This document shows, one piece after another, positions 34,183 through 44,896 of a stretch of DNA of 46,754 nucleotides. Origin of the DNA: Priapulus caudatus (taxonomy: Eukaryota > Priapulida > Priapulimorpha > Priapulimorphida > Priapulidae); the NCBI RefSeq assembly GCF_000485595.1, contig NW_014577277.1, positions 77,761 to 124,514 of the forward strand. Reading direction: 5' to 3'. A model generated the notes under the pieces. It ran no database searches, was not told the DNA's origin, and worked only from the letters and a program-made list of their open reading frames with translations. The translations under genes and the position numbers were made by a program. How positions within the stretch are numbered: position 1 is the first letter of the stretch; each line of letters begins with the position of its first letter.

Positions 34183-35197
34183 CACAGCACGCACTTGGAA
34201 CGTCTCAATAAAAAAAATAATGGTAAATAAACACGAAATGTACCAAAGTCTTAATGTTTTTCTACTGTATTTCGCCTATAATCACCTGTAAATGCCGGTC
34301 AAATGCTCATCTGCAACACAAGTACACCGAACTCCCACCCGCGCTGTGCTGCGTGCACAAACAACATGAATAAGAGAGCAGGTAGGAAAGCGGGATTGAA
34401 AAATTTGCTCGACGCTCCCTTCATTTCACACGATCACAGAACGAAAAGACATCCAACGGCTTCCATCTTGGTATCTATGTGTACATAAATGTTCACTTGT
34501 TCGAATTATATCTCTGGCCTTTGTTCTTACCTACTCCCGCCAGAGATATCTCGTGAAATCCTGCAGAAAATGTTTTCTTTGTGAAAATGTAAAGAGGACG
34601 TATCATCCGAAAATCCCTAACGGCGCTACTTTTGATCGATCGCTGTAGTCGTGTGTGCGTGACGTCATTCCCGCGCGCATTGTGCTTGGATTGGCGGGCC
34701 TCGAAATGGAGCTCGGAGGCCAGCAGCAGCTCATCCCGGCATGCAATGCGCCCCATTACTCGTGTATAAACAGACATCTCGTCCTCTTTACATTTTCACG
34801 GAGAGAACATTTCCTGCAGGATTTCACGAGATATCTCTGGCGGGAGTAGGTAAGAACAAAGGCCAGAGTTATAATTCGAACAAGTGAACATTTATGTACA
34901 CATAGATACCAAGATGGAAGCTGTAGGATGTGTATTCGAGCTGTGATGGTGTGAAATGAAGCAAGCGTCAAACGAATTTTTCAATCCCGCTTTCCTACCT
35001 GCTCTCGTATTCATGTTGTTTGTGCACGCAGCACAGCGCGGTCGGGCGTTCGGTGTACTTGTGTGTTGCAGATGAGCATTTGACCGGCATTTACAGGTGA
35101 TTATAGGCGAAATACAGTAGAGAAACATTAAGACTTTGGTACATTTCGTGTTTATTTTCCTTTTTATTTTTTTATTGAGACATTCCAAGTGCCTGTG
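34183..35197. mobile_element. hAT-like foldback element, 8-bp TSD, long copy
   Basis: CTCAGATA flanks the element at 34175-34182 and 35198-35205. Ends CACAGCACGCACTTGG and (complement) CACAGGCACTTGG start inverted arms of roughly 400-450 bp that enclose a ~180-bp centre (34600-34780) with a perfect CRE at 34660-34667. The 8-bp TSD and CA..G start fit hAT-type elements; long arms give a foldback shape. There is no transposase frame. It shares ends and arm sequence (TGCTCATCTGCAACACA) with 36025-36648. Confidence 0.88.
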
Positions 35198-35273
35198 CTC
35201 AGATACTTCACTGAGCTCACAGTCATAGTGACAGTCGGACTTAGCTCTACTCTAGTCTCTAGACTCTAGTAGT

Positions 35274-35539
35274 GCTCAAGGGGTCGTTGTCGTAACAGGT
35301 ACTACAGATATGTACCCGAGGTACATATATGTATACACAAAGTGTACCAGACTTGTACTATAGAAGTGTACCTTAACTCTAACACTAACCCTAACCCTAA
35401 CCCTAACCCTAACGCTAACTCTAACCCTAACCCTAACCCTAAACATACCTCATATAAAAATATAAACATAATACTAAACAACCTAAAACTACCTCGGGTA
35501 CATATCTGTAGTACCTGTTACGACAACGACCCTTCGTGC
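35274..35539. mobile_element. Telomere-core palindromic MITE, simple copy
   Basis: TCTAGTAGT flanks the 266-bp element at 35265-35273 and 35540-35548. The arms read GGGTCGTTGTCGTAACAG then GTACTACAGATATGTACCC. The core at 35371-35449 has about a dozen CCCTAA-type units with variants such as CGCTAA and CTCTAA. It is the uninterrupted relative of 31997-33518. Confidence 0.9.
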
Positions 35540-35548
35540 TCTAGTAGT

Positions 35549-36024
35549 AGTACTGTAGCCCGCGTAGAATTGCCGCAGGCAAAACATGGCCAAAAAATGT
35601 AGACAAAACACATTGGCAGCTATGATGCAGCCTATTACATTTCGGGTGACGTCACGCGTGTACACAATAGCATTTGAAAACGAAAAGCAAGTAGTGCTAG
35701 CACTTTGAGGAACAATTTATGCATAATAAATACATGGACATGATGGTGTAAAGTTGTGGAAAGTGTTCAAAAAAGATAAGTGAGATGTCCATGTACTATG
35801 TAGATAAATAAGTGTTCAAAAGCCATATAATTTTGCGTTTTATCAACCATTTTTCGTGGAAGCATTGGCGGACAGGTGCAGTTACGAAACCTGGCATGAA
35901 ATGTTCTATAGCCCTGCGGCAACTGTACGCGGGCTATAGTATAGTACTAGAGCTAACTGCATGCATGCCACTGCACAAACTCACAAAAGATAGTCTCTAT
36001 CCATGTGCGACTAACACAACCAGC
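35549..36024. other. Intergenic, possible MEA1 upstream region
   Basis: A perfect CRE palindrome TGACGTCA lies at 35647-35654 next to CGCGTG. No exon was recognised. The transcription start of MEA1 could lie here or further downstream. Confidence 0.35.
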
Positions 36025-36648
36025 CACAGGCACTTGGAGCGTTTCAATAAAATATAATGCTAAATAAATACGAAATCTATTTACTACCAAAGTCTTAATG
36101 TTTCTCTACTCTCTTTCACGTATTATTGCCGAAAATTTCCTGTAAATGCCGTTCAAATGCTCATCTGCAACACACGCTGGCTGCCGCACGCTAGCTGCTG
36201 CACACTGACACATAAATAAACAAAACAAAAAATATAAAAATGTAAAAAAAACTATATATTTATGGGTTAGTGTGCAGCAGCTAGCATGCGGCAGCCAGCG
36301 TGTGTTGCAGATGAGCATTTGGACGGCATTTACAGGAAATTGTCACATAAATATATAGTTATTTTTTATTTATTTAATATTTTTTTGTTTTGTTTATTTT
36401 TGACTCATATTGTGTTTTATTTTTTTATTTATTTGTTTGTTTAATTGTCATTTGTTTATTTATGTGTCAGTGTGCAGCAGCTAGCGTGCGGCAGCCAGCG
36501 TGTGTTGCAGATGAGCATTTGGACGGCATTTACAGGAAATAGTCGGCAATAATAGGTGAAAGAGAGTAGAGAAACATTGAGACTGGTAGTAAACAGATTT
36601 CGTATTTATTTAGCATTATATTTTATTGAAATGCTCCAAGTGCCTGTG
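36025..36648. mobile_element. hAT-like foldback element, 8-bp TSD, short copy
   Basis: CAACCAGC flanks the element at 36017-36024 and 36649-36656. Ends CACAGGCACTTGGAG are perfect inverted repeats and the arms run about 190 bp. A right-arm segment of ~75 bp (GTGTGCAGCAGCTAGC to TTTACAGGAAAT) is present twice, at about 36267-36341 and 36467-36541, separated by a T-rich stretch. The internal sequence differs from the copy at 34183. Confidence 0.9.
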
Positions 36649-36936
36649 CAACCAGCAAACAACAAACCAACAAAAACAGCAACTAGCCAGCATGGTGCAT
36701 GATGGATGTGCACACTAAATAATAACGACTCATGTGCAGCAGTGTTCCTTCCCAAAATGACACACGTGCACGTTGGGGTGAAAGCCATAAATTGAAAGTA
36801 TCAATGGTCACTGCTTTCATCACACTGGATATGGGGAGATGGTAATGTCCCATAAGCCTTATGATAAGGAAGTAAACCCTACAGTGAGCAGACAAGCTGC
36901 TAATAAACATATAATAAGTTGGGTTGTGCAATGTAC

Positions 36937-37093
36937 CCTTCCTTCAGTCGGCTTGTGACCAGGTGGGATTAAAGCTGTGACTTCAAAGTTGTCTGTTGTT
37001 TCCAACAAACCCACTTGTAGGCCGTTCCAGATTGGAATCATCCATGCAGGGAACGAAAACGAATTTGTATACGCTGTTGTTGCAGTGCATGGC
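36937..37093 (-). CDS. Candidate coding exon, unknown protein
   Basis: On the minus strand an AATTTCAG acceptor opens a frame of about 52 codons: PCTATTAYTNSFSFPAWMIP, then IWNGLQVGLLETTDNFEVTA and LIPPGHKPTEG. Codon composition and the balanced hydrophobic pattern look like real coding sequence. The donor after AAGG (GTACAT) is weak and no partner exon was linked with confidence; a second open stretch (KAVTIDTFNLWLSPQRARVS) lies lower at about 36750-36830 on the same strand. I do not recognise the family. It could be part of a gene divergent from MEA1 or a transposon remnant. Confidence 0.35.
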
Positions 37094-37344
37094 CTGAAAT
37101 TTGTGAGGATTATCTGATCTGGTGCTGGACTCCACTGGGGTTTAGCATCTGTGTGCTATGTATATATAGTGCTACCCATGACCATTTATTTTTAAACAAC
37201 ATTATGTAACGTGATATCTGCAATGTTTGGTGTAATTAATGTCAAGTGTAGCTGCCGCAACATGCCGTTACAGTAACAACTTGTGTATATATGTTTAATG
37301 TAACATAGTATTATATTTTTTCATTCACAGACACTAACTTTACT

Positions 37345-40300
37345 ATGCCACCAATTCTCCCATCCTTGGAGACACCTGAAGAAGAGTCTCAAGGTAGCAT
37401 TGTTGATGATTTTAATGTAAACCAGATGGCAGCACAACAGCCAAGTTCATCTGACACAGATGAAGATGAGGAATTTGTAAGTTAGTCTGTGTTTGTCTAT
37501 ATTTTTATGTCCTTGTTTTGCCTTACAGCTATTTTGCACACTTATCATATCGTATCATATTCAGCTGTAAAATATAGGCTAGAAGCATGTCAGCCTGTCA
37601 CTTAGGTGAAGTGATTGTAGTATTATTGTAACAGTTCTAGGCAGAATTGATAAGCTAGAAATTAAAGGCATAATTCGACCATCGATTATGCAAAGTTGAC
37701 GAATGCTACAGTAACTGGCACCTTGTGTAGTTAATAAGTACATTACCTTATAGCCAAACGCGTATTAGTTTGTCCAATATCACTGCTAATTACTAAGAAA
37801 TGTCTAATTGAAATCCGTAAATTTGGTAATCTGGCGACAACGCGAAATTTATGGCCAACAAAATAAACATCGAGTTCGGTTCGGTGACGTCACATGTTGC
37901 TTAACGATGTTGAGCATCGAATTGTTTGTTCCGGGTAAATTGTTTGCCTAGTGTTATTATTTGCCTAGTTGCCACATATTATATGTTGCTTGTAATCTCA
38001 AGAACGTATATTCATTTATTCCCGAATCCCAAGAGTAAAACCATAACGTACGGAATGCGCACTCAGACTACAAGGATCGAAATCACTGACGGCCGAGCAT
38101 ACGTGCGAAAATGTCCGGTGCACTATAATCTGTATGACACCGCCTCGCCAGTTCTGGCCGGTTACAGCCGGCATGGCGGTTTGTAGCTGTCAACAACCGA
38201 TTTCTTGGACTGCGGATTTCAATTAGACATTTCTTAGTAACCAGCAGTGATATTGGACAAACTAATACGCGTTTGGCTATAAGGTAATGTACTTATTAAC
38301 TACACAAGGTGCCAGTTACTGTAGCATTCGTTAAAATTGCATAATCGATGGTCGAATTATGCCTTTAATAATGTTCAGTTGGTGTGTTCACAGATTCATG
38401 GAATTGGAGATACATATAGGACTAGACGTATGGCAAAATTGAGTATGGTTACAGCAGTATAACTGAGCTTTTGACCCAGGTCGACTCCCTGTTCTCAAAA
38501 CGAGAGAGATTATACACAGCAAAGTGAGGGTGTTTATGGTCTAAAGTTTAAAATTGCGGTTATCATTAACATATGAACAATAACCACCCAAATGACATAA
38601 ACTAATATATTGTATTATTTTGTGTGTGTAACATGCAATATGAGGCACTGAAATCACTACTTTATTCAATGGTTTTGGGTTTTGTTTATATTTAAAGTAG
38701 AATTTTCAGGGAGTCACACAAATTCCTGGTATTGTTAAATCAAGAACTCCTAATAGTAAGATGGAATATTTGATCCCACAGTCATGTTGGTTTTGACTTC
38801 TGTATGTAATGGCTTGAAATTTGCACATATTAGCTATCAAGGAAATATTAGACCTTGTACATTATTAAATCCATATACAGGCAGCCAATTTAGTGACGTG
38901 CCTCTAGTTAACTGCTATTACTTCTAATTCTGCTTCTGCTGACACGTATGGTTTTCGGTTTTATAGGTAGGAAATGGTGGTTACCAAATTCTTTCCCAAG
39001 AGCCTCCTTCACAAGTAGTCCATGAAAGTGTAGATGAATTTTTTGATCTGACGCATTCCACGTGTTCACCATCCACAACAAAAGTGAGCGATATTTTGAG
39101 CTTTTATTAGATGATATAGATGGTAGATCTATATTTTTCATCGTTACATCAGTTTATTATAACGTTATCTATATTATAATGTTCTGTATGTATATAGGGT
39201 CCTGATCAGGTGGATTGAGTTCAGTGGATCTGACTAATGAAACGATCAGTTCACGAGGTTTGTGTGACCCAGATCATATAATCCACCCAAAACAAACATT
39301 TCTCAATATCTGGCCAATTTCCAGACAGCTGTCACTTGCTGCCATCTGGTGGCTAGTAAATATAACTGACTACAGCTTGACAACGACAACAGACCGATTG
39401 TTGAACCTGTTGCGTTAGTGAAATTAGCGATTTATCGCAAAAAAGTAGAATAATTAAAACATTCATAAATATCGTCAATATTAATGTTATTTTCAATCTA
39501 ACATCCATATCCTGGGATGTAGTTTAATATTTAATATTCCTCTACAGTTAATTGTAACATGTCGTTTAGGTAGATGTGCATCCTGACATGCCAAAGAATG
39601 AGGAGGGATGGGCATCTGAAAATTGGAACACTCATCTTGGAATAAGCAGAGCTGAGCCTATGAATGAGGGTTAGTATGGTTAAAAGACTCTAGACTAAGC
39701 CTAATTTTTAAGGTCATAATCGGTGTTATCTTCACATTAGGTAATCTTTCACATTTAAGATTTACATATATATTAGATATATAGTAGGAATGCTAACCGC
39801 CGACGCAGACGAACGCAGGTGCATTGAATGGTGGACACGAGAATTGTGGTAATGATTTTTATTATCTCGCTTGTTAAAAAGTAAATTCATCTTAATCTCA
39901 TCCACACTCAAATTACGCATGACTCCATAAATCTGCCCTTTTCATGCATCGTCCCACTGCTCATGATAGCAGAATTGTGTACACTAACAGTGTATATATA
40001 TATATGAAGAGCTCTTTCCCAAAACACGATAAGCGCCAAATCCAAAAAAATTGGGTTTGCCATGCCAATACCAAGGCTGAGAGGGTCTATGTCCCCCGGG
40101 GTACTGCTGGAACGTACCCTGGGTACGGTCTGGTATACCGGAACGTACCCTGGTACTATCTAATATGCCGGACCGTACCTCGCCTACTCCACTAACGAGT
40201 CTAGGGAGTCGCCTACGCCTACTCCCTAAGCCGAACCCGAACCCTAACCCTAATCCTAACCCTAACCCTAACCCTAACCCTAATCCTAAACCTAACCATA

Positions 40301-41025
40301 TCAAATAGTGACCAGGGTACGTTCCGGTATACCGGACCGTACCCAGGGTACGTTCCGGCAGTATCCTGGGGGACATAGACCCTATGAGCAATACCAAGCC
40401 CCTAGATCACTCTACAACATTCCGTCTTTGTTTTCTTACAATTTGCGATATGTCCGTGTATATAATACACTAAGAAATACAGTTTCGTTCCATGCCGCGA
40501 TAATCACCATGCCCGTTTTATAGCTAATCGCAATATCTCCTCTCGACGAATCGGCGCATCGCATTTATCCAACATGGCGGCGCCCATAGCATAGGAATTT
40601 CGTGCACGTTTTTCGCCTTTCAGACGTCGATTTCTTGGGCAAAATGAATACTTTCGACGGTTCTGATGGGCAGGTGATGCTTTCGCCGGGCAGTAGAAAG
40701 CGTAGGTTAACCAAAGATGATCATAAACGAGAACAAAACAAGAAAATTTGCCATTCTGGCACCGATCTTTGGATTTAAATAGAGATTTGGAAAAGGAAAC
40801 AAATTATGGATATATAGCAGTTTGGAAAAAATTGATTAATTTTGGTTATGTAATCAACAATATTGTTGGAGGATTTAAATTTTATTCTTGACAATGTTCA
40901 TACTGATCAAACAAACTGCTTTTCCAGAAAAATAAGTATGTTGTTAAAATTTCTAGTTCAGGACAAAAAATGACATTTTTCATAAAACAATGAAAATGGA
41001 TTTATAGCGTTTTGGAAAAGAGCTC

Positions 41026-41086
<61 letters not shown>

Positions 41087-42473
41087 TATATCGTAGTGAA
41101 GCCACAACTGTTACAGTGTTTCACCACAATTAGTGTACTATAGCACAAAGGCCTGACGTGTGTCGTTCAGCATTTCCACACAAAATTTAGTTGACTAAGT
41201 ACCATAAACATATTAAATTGACTACGTCACGAATTTTCTATGGTAAAATTTGTAAAATTTTTGTTGCAATTTGTTTACATTAAAAGTAAGAACTAACGGG
41301 ACTAAACGTATCATCAAATTCTTACCTGATAAGATTGTTTCTCGACTAGTTAAAAATCCAAAAAACCTGGACGATTTGATATTATGTTCCTGACATTATT
41401 GCTTGCTATGGGCTATGTATGAGTCACGAGTGTATGTTCACATCGAAGTTAACAATATAGTAAAATAGGAAGTATAATGCAGCAATTTAACCATAAAAAG
41501 TGAACAGAATCACTTGTATTTTGTGAAAAAGTGGAAATTTTATTTTTATTTTTTACTATTTACCGGGACATAATCAAAAAACGATGTATTTATTATTAAA
41601 ATTGCTGAAAAGACGTGGTGTGTTAGGTGAACGTAGGTTAGGTGTAAACATGAGAAACAACGAGATATCAGGCCAAATATATTCTTGACTAGATGTGATT
41701 GCACTCGTATACATTCGAAATGCAAATTTGATTAAAGTTGAGATTGAAAAATGGTTAAATAGGCTTTGCTTACATGAGTCTACCTCTGATTACTATTCCT
41801 TATTTAAAGGCAGTTGTTTGCCATGTTAGGTTGATTGGTTGATTTGTAACCAAGGCACTCATAGACATATAAACAAAAACTTCACAGTCACCAATTCACA
41901 GCTGTCCTATGAATGCAGGGCATGAAATTAGCCAAAATGTGAATAGGCCCACCCAAAATTTTAAACAGGCCCTTAATTTTGTTCAATTTATTCCATTATT
42001 AATAAAAGTATTAGCTTTGTGTTTATTAGGCATACTCGTAGTATTTCAGTATTTCATTGCTATCAGTGGAGTTCTACTTGTTTGACAGGAATTGCTGGAA
42101 CATGATTTACTTTTTAGTAGTCACTAAGTAAAAACTAGTCAGGAAATTGGTAAATATTGTTGATATAAAGGCAAGATAGGCAAAATTTGAATAGGCCAAG
42201 TGGACTGATTATATGGGGGGTAGAACTGGCAGTTTAGGGGGTTGAACCGGCAGCCGCCGACAAAATAGCGCTAGTTTCGCGCAATGTGAATGCATATCAT
42301 TCGTGACTGAAATATTCTCCGTTTCAGAGCATGCAAACAAGATTAAGTCAATTATGTCTGGTATTGTGCTGCCATCTGCATCACAACCAGCGTGGGCTAA
42401 TTTATTTCCGGACCAAGTATGGAAACAGAAGCTTATAACTGAGTTGAGCACCAAGAAGACTGGAAGTAATTGA
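37345..42473 (+). CDS. MEA1: MEA1, male-enhanced antigen 1 (4 coding exons)
   Basis: Exons 37345-37476 (exon starts at 37331 after CATTCACAG), 38967-39083, 39570-39669 and 42328-42473 join in frame (phases 0, 0, 1) with GT-AG borders to 164 aa; human MEA1 is about 185. The N-terminal half is acidic (ETPEEESQGSIVDDF, SSSDTDEDEEF), followed by VGNGGYQILSQEP, which parallels the GYxYQPLxQDPE stretch of MEA1. The C-terminal block EEHANKIKSIMSGIVLPSAS then QPAWANLFPDQVWKQKLI matches the diagnostic MEA1 end (VKxxMAGVxLPxxxxPAWAxxxxxxxWxxxL). The start codon is the first in-frame ATG of its exon; a 5' UTR exon is likely upstream. The molecular role of MEA1 is unknown; in mammals it is highly expressed in testis. 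Introns 1 and 3 contain transposons. Confidence 0.9.
37666..38364. mobile_element. TTAA-flanked TIR element in MEA1 intron 1
   Basis: TTAA at 37662-37665 and 38365-38368 brackets a 699-bp element whose arms of about 150-160 bp start AGGCATAATTCGACCATCGA and are highly similar. The centre carries CpG-rich sequence with a perfect CRE (37885-37892). TTAA targets indicate a piggyBac-like element; there is no transposase. Confidence 0.8.
40076..40389. mobile_element. Telomere-core palindromic MITE, 9-bp TSD
   Basis: AATACCAAG flanks the 314-bp element at 40067-40075 and 40390-40398. Termini GCTGAGAGGGTCTATGTCC and GCTCATAGGGTCTATGTCC (complement) match those of 4512-4708. Each arm holds several GGTACGTTCCGGTATACCGG-like palindromic units. 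The core at about 40228-40302 is CCCTAA repeat with CCTAAT and CCTAAA variants. Confidence 0.92.
40565..40775 (+). promoter_or_regulatory. Promoter-like GC-rich segment with YY1-type motif
   Basis: AACATGGCGGCGCC at 40571-40584 contains the core of the YY1 site common just downstream of animal transcription starts. About 60 bases later ATG at 40645 opens a 44-codon frame (MNTFDGSDGQVMLSPGSRKR, then RLTKDDHKREQNKK) with a possible donor CAG|GTGATG at about 40673. Lying inside a transposon within a MEA1 intron, it may be a captured first exon or an internal start site. Confidence 0.3.
41029..41091. repeat. (TA)n microsatellite
   Basis: Nearly pure TA repeat with one TG interruption, at the right edge of the element at 40006-41030. 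Confidence 0.95.
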
Positions 42474-44406
42474 TAGTCAAAGTCCTTGCTGAGAGTAACT
42501 GTGACATCTCGTCTGCCAGTAAGTATATATACGTGCCAAGTTATCTGTGTATAATATTGTGTCAGTTGGATGATTGGAACTGTAACATTACTACAAACTT
42601 AAGAAGGCATCACAAATGATACATGTGTACAGATGTGTTCTGTGCAGAATTCTTTCGTGGATATTTTTGCGAATACTTGCTTGGGTGCCCGACAATGCTT
42701 AGGAACAACTTCCCACCATCTCCTGAAAGCTAGATCCGGCCCTGTTTTGGGGGTCATAAACCAATAAATGGCGGAATGCATAGCAAACAGACAGACAGAG
42801 TTCGTTCTTGTAGTACAGTATAGATGTTCAATGAAGGGAAATTGAAACTGTTTCTCATTGCTATGATTAATACCATTATTTAAAGTGGATAAACTTCACA
42901 ACAAAAAGCCTACATACACCTAGTGTGAGCATACTTGCAGTATGCAAACATCACAAAATGTTCTTACTGAGCCTTGTTCAAAGTTGACTATTTTGAAACT
43001 CCGTCGGACGCGGTTTCGGCATAGAGATACACATAGAGCGATGCGACAGAGAACGCTAACAGTAGGCCTACGCTAGCGCAAATAGTTCATGGAAATAAAA
43101 CACTATATTAGTTTGATGATTGCATAAGTAATGTAGATAACATGATTTAAACAAATTTTACAATTTTGTACTGAACAAACATCGAATACTACATAATAAC
43201 TTGTTTTATCATAGAAAATAACTGTTAATAAAAACTGCGATCGGCTCGGCTGTATCCCGGATGTGTAAACACTGCAAACATTCTAAAAGTACTCGTTTCA
43301 TAAGACTGTTTAGGTTTGCTGGAGAAATGTTATGAAAGTAGCAATACCAGTGAGTTGTATTGAATCTTTACAACATAGACGAGCTCACAGTAGGTATATC
43401 TATGCATTTTGCTGCGAGAACATGCCATTTTAACTGCTGTTCATAAGCAGTCACTACAGCGATTATAAACATTTTCTAAAGCTAGTTACCGTGACCTTAA
43501 CCTTGAGTCTAGCATCTTAATATACAGCCTATTACAGGCTTTATTGTGTTGCCATACCTAACATTTGCATGGGATTTTTTAAGAAATCTGTTAAAAAATA
43601 AAGTTGCTAGAGTGGTGACAAAGATTTTCTAAAAATAATAACAGCAACATCAATCTTACGTGCACCATCTTACGTGCACCATCTTAAGTGCACCATCCTA
43701 AAATACAAACTCTTCCAAGATTGTTCTACCTAAAACCTGTATGAAATTTCATGAAATTCTGGTGGAGAATAAAGTTGTTAAAGTGTCGACCAGGGCCGCA
43801 CAAACGTGCATCTATCTGCATAGGTTGTAACCTGTATCCCCTCCTTGCAACTTTCATTTAAGGATGTTATTAAGTATTGATTACCACTATTCACAAGAAA
43901 AAAGGAGGAATATCAATTTGCACGCAAAGAAAACTGTCATTTGTTAATTTATGTATTATGATCATCATAACTCATTTAATATGGTACATAATATAATGAT
44001 ATACATAACAATAATGTTTAGTAATGTAACAAATATGTTTACCACAAATATGTTTAATGGTAGACTACTTTGGTTGAGTAATGGTGAACTACATAGGTGT
44101 CTGCAGACATTAGCATGTTTTTTTCAAATGGGTTGATTTATTCGTGCTCATTAAGCGAAAATCTGCTAATCGAAGCTTCGTTAAACGTGGTGTGATATTA
44201 CTTTAAAAGGTGCATGTGATTTTTGCCTTTACATAACTGCACCAGGCTACAAATGCGTTGGTAAGTGTGAGACTATAGCTATTGTTAATTGCCTTTGTAG
44301 GTCGACTTTGTTTTTTCTACACCTTGCTGAAGCATATCAAGGTTCTTTGCTGGGCCTACCCAAGCTCACAAGGCGACACTGAGAATATAGTACTGTTCTT
44401 CTTCCA
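42474..44406. other. 3' flank of MEA1, no gene recognised
   Basis: The segment after 42473 should hold the MEA1 3' UTR. A 15-bp unit (CATCTTACGTGCAC-like) repeats three times at about 43654-43698. Two related motifs (AATAAAGTTG(C/T)TA at about 43598 and 43771) suggest a diverged repeat pair. No exon was supported. Confidence 0.4.
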
Positions 44407-44896
44407 CGGGCGGATTCAGACCGTATTTGCCGTATTGGGAAATACGGTCTAGATTTCAAAGTGCCCTTCGAAATTTTGCGCTAAAAAATACAGAAAGCAA
44501 TTTGATGAAATTTGGCTATATTCTTTATTTGTTTTCTTTTTCATCTGATTCATTGACAGGACTTGAAGGAAATCAAAATTTTACATGGTAACAAAACTAG
44601 CTTTGATATCTGAAAAAGAAGGGAAGTGCTTGAATCATTCTGCATTAATTGCTGGTATGCAAAGCGCAGGCAAAATGAAGCAGAAATAAAATTCCATGTG
44701 GTTTTTAGCTATTGCTGCTTTTTTGTGCTCATTTTGGTGCCTAGGGACCCTTGAAATTTATAAATTTCCTGGCGGAGGCCCCCCAGACACCCCGCCATGT
44801 GCTTCCGTGCCTAACGGCGCCCACTGTGAGGTGGTGTGGATGTGCCCTTAAAATCTGGAAAAATACTGTCTAGCTTCAGCCCTGGATCCGCCCCTG
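44407..44896. mobile_element. hAT-like MITE with CAGGGGCGGATCCAG end
   Basis: The right end CTGGATCCGCCCCTG at 44882-44896 and left end CGGGCGGATTCAG at 44407 are inverted. CAGGGGCGGATCC-type termini are hAT-like. The interior has GGCGGAGGCCCCCCAGACAC at 44773-44792 and no open frame. Flanks share TCTTC but no full 8-bp TSD could be confirmed. Confidence 0.6.

Larger units (their letters stand above)
40006..41030. mobile_element. TIR element in (TA)n inside MEA1 intron 3
   Basis: AAGAGCTCTTTCCCAAAAC at about 40008 is matched by the complement AAGAGCTCTTTTCCAAAAC ending near 41028; both ends abut TA runs. The ~1-kb body contains the telomere-core MITE at 40076-40389 and a GC-rich, promoter-like piece at about 40560-40760. 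Confidence 0.6.

Noticed and set aside
40225-40302. True telomere or chromosome end
   Set aside because: The CCCTAA units are few, degenerate and enclosed by inverted arms with a TSD, so they are internal to a transposon.
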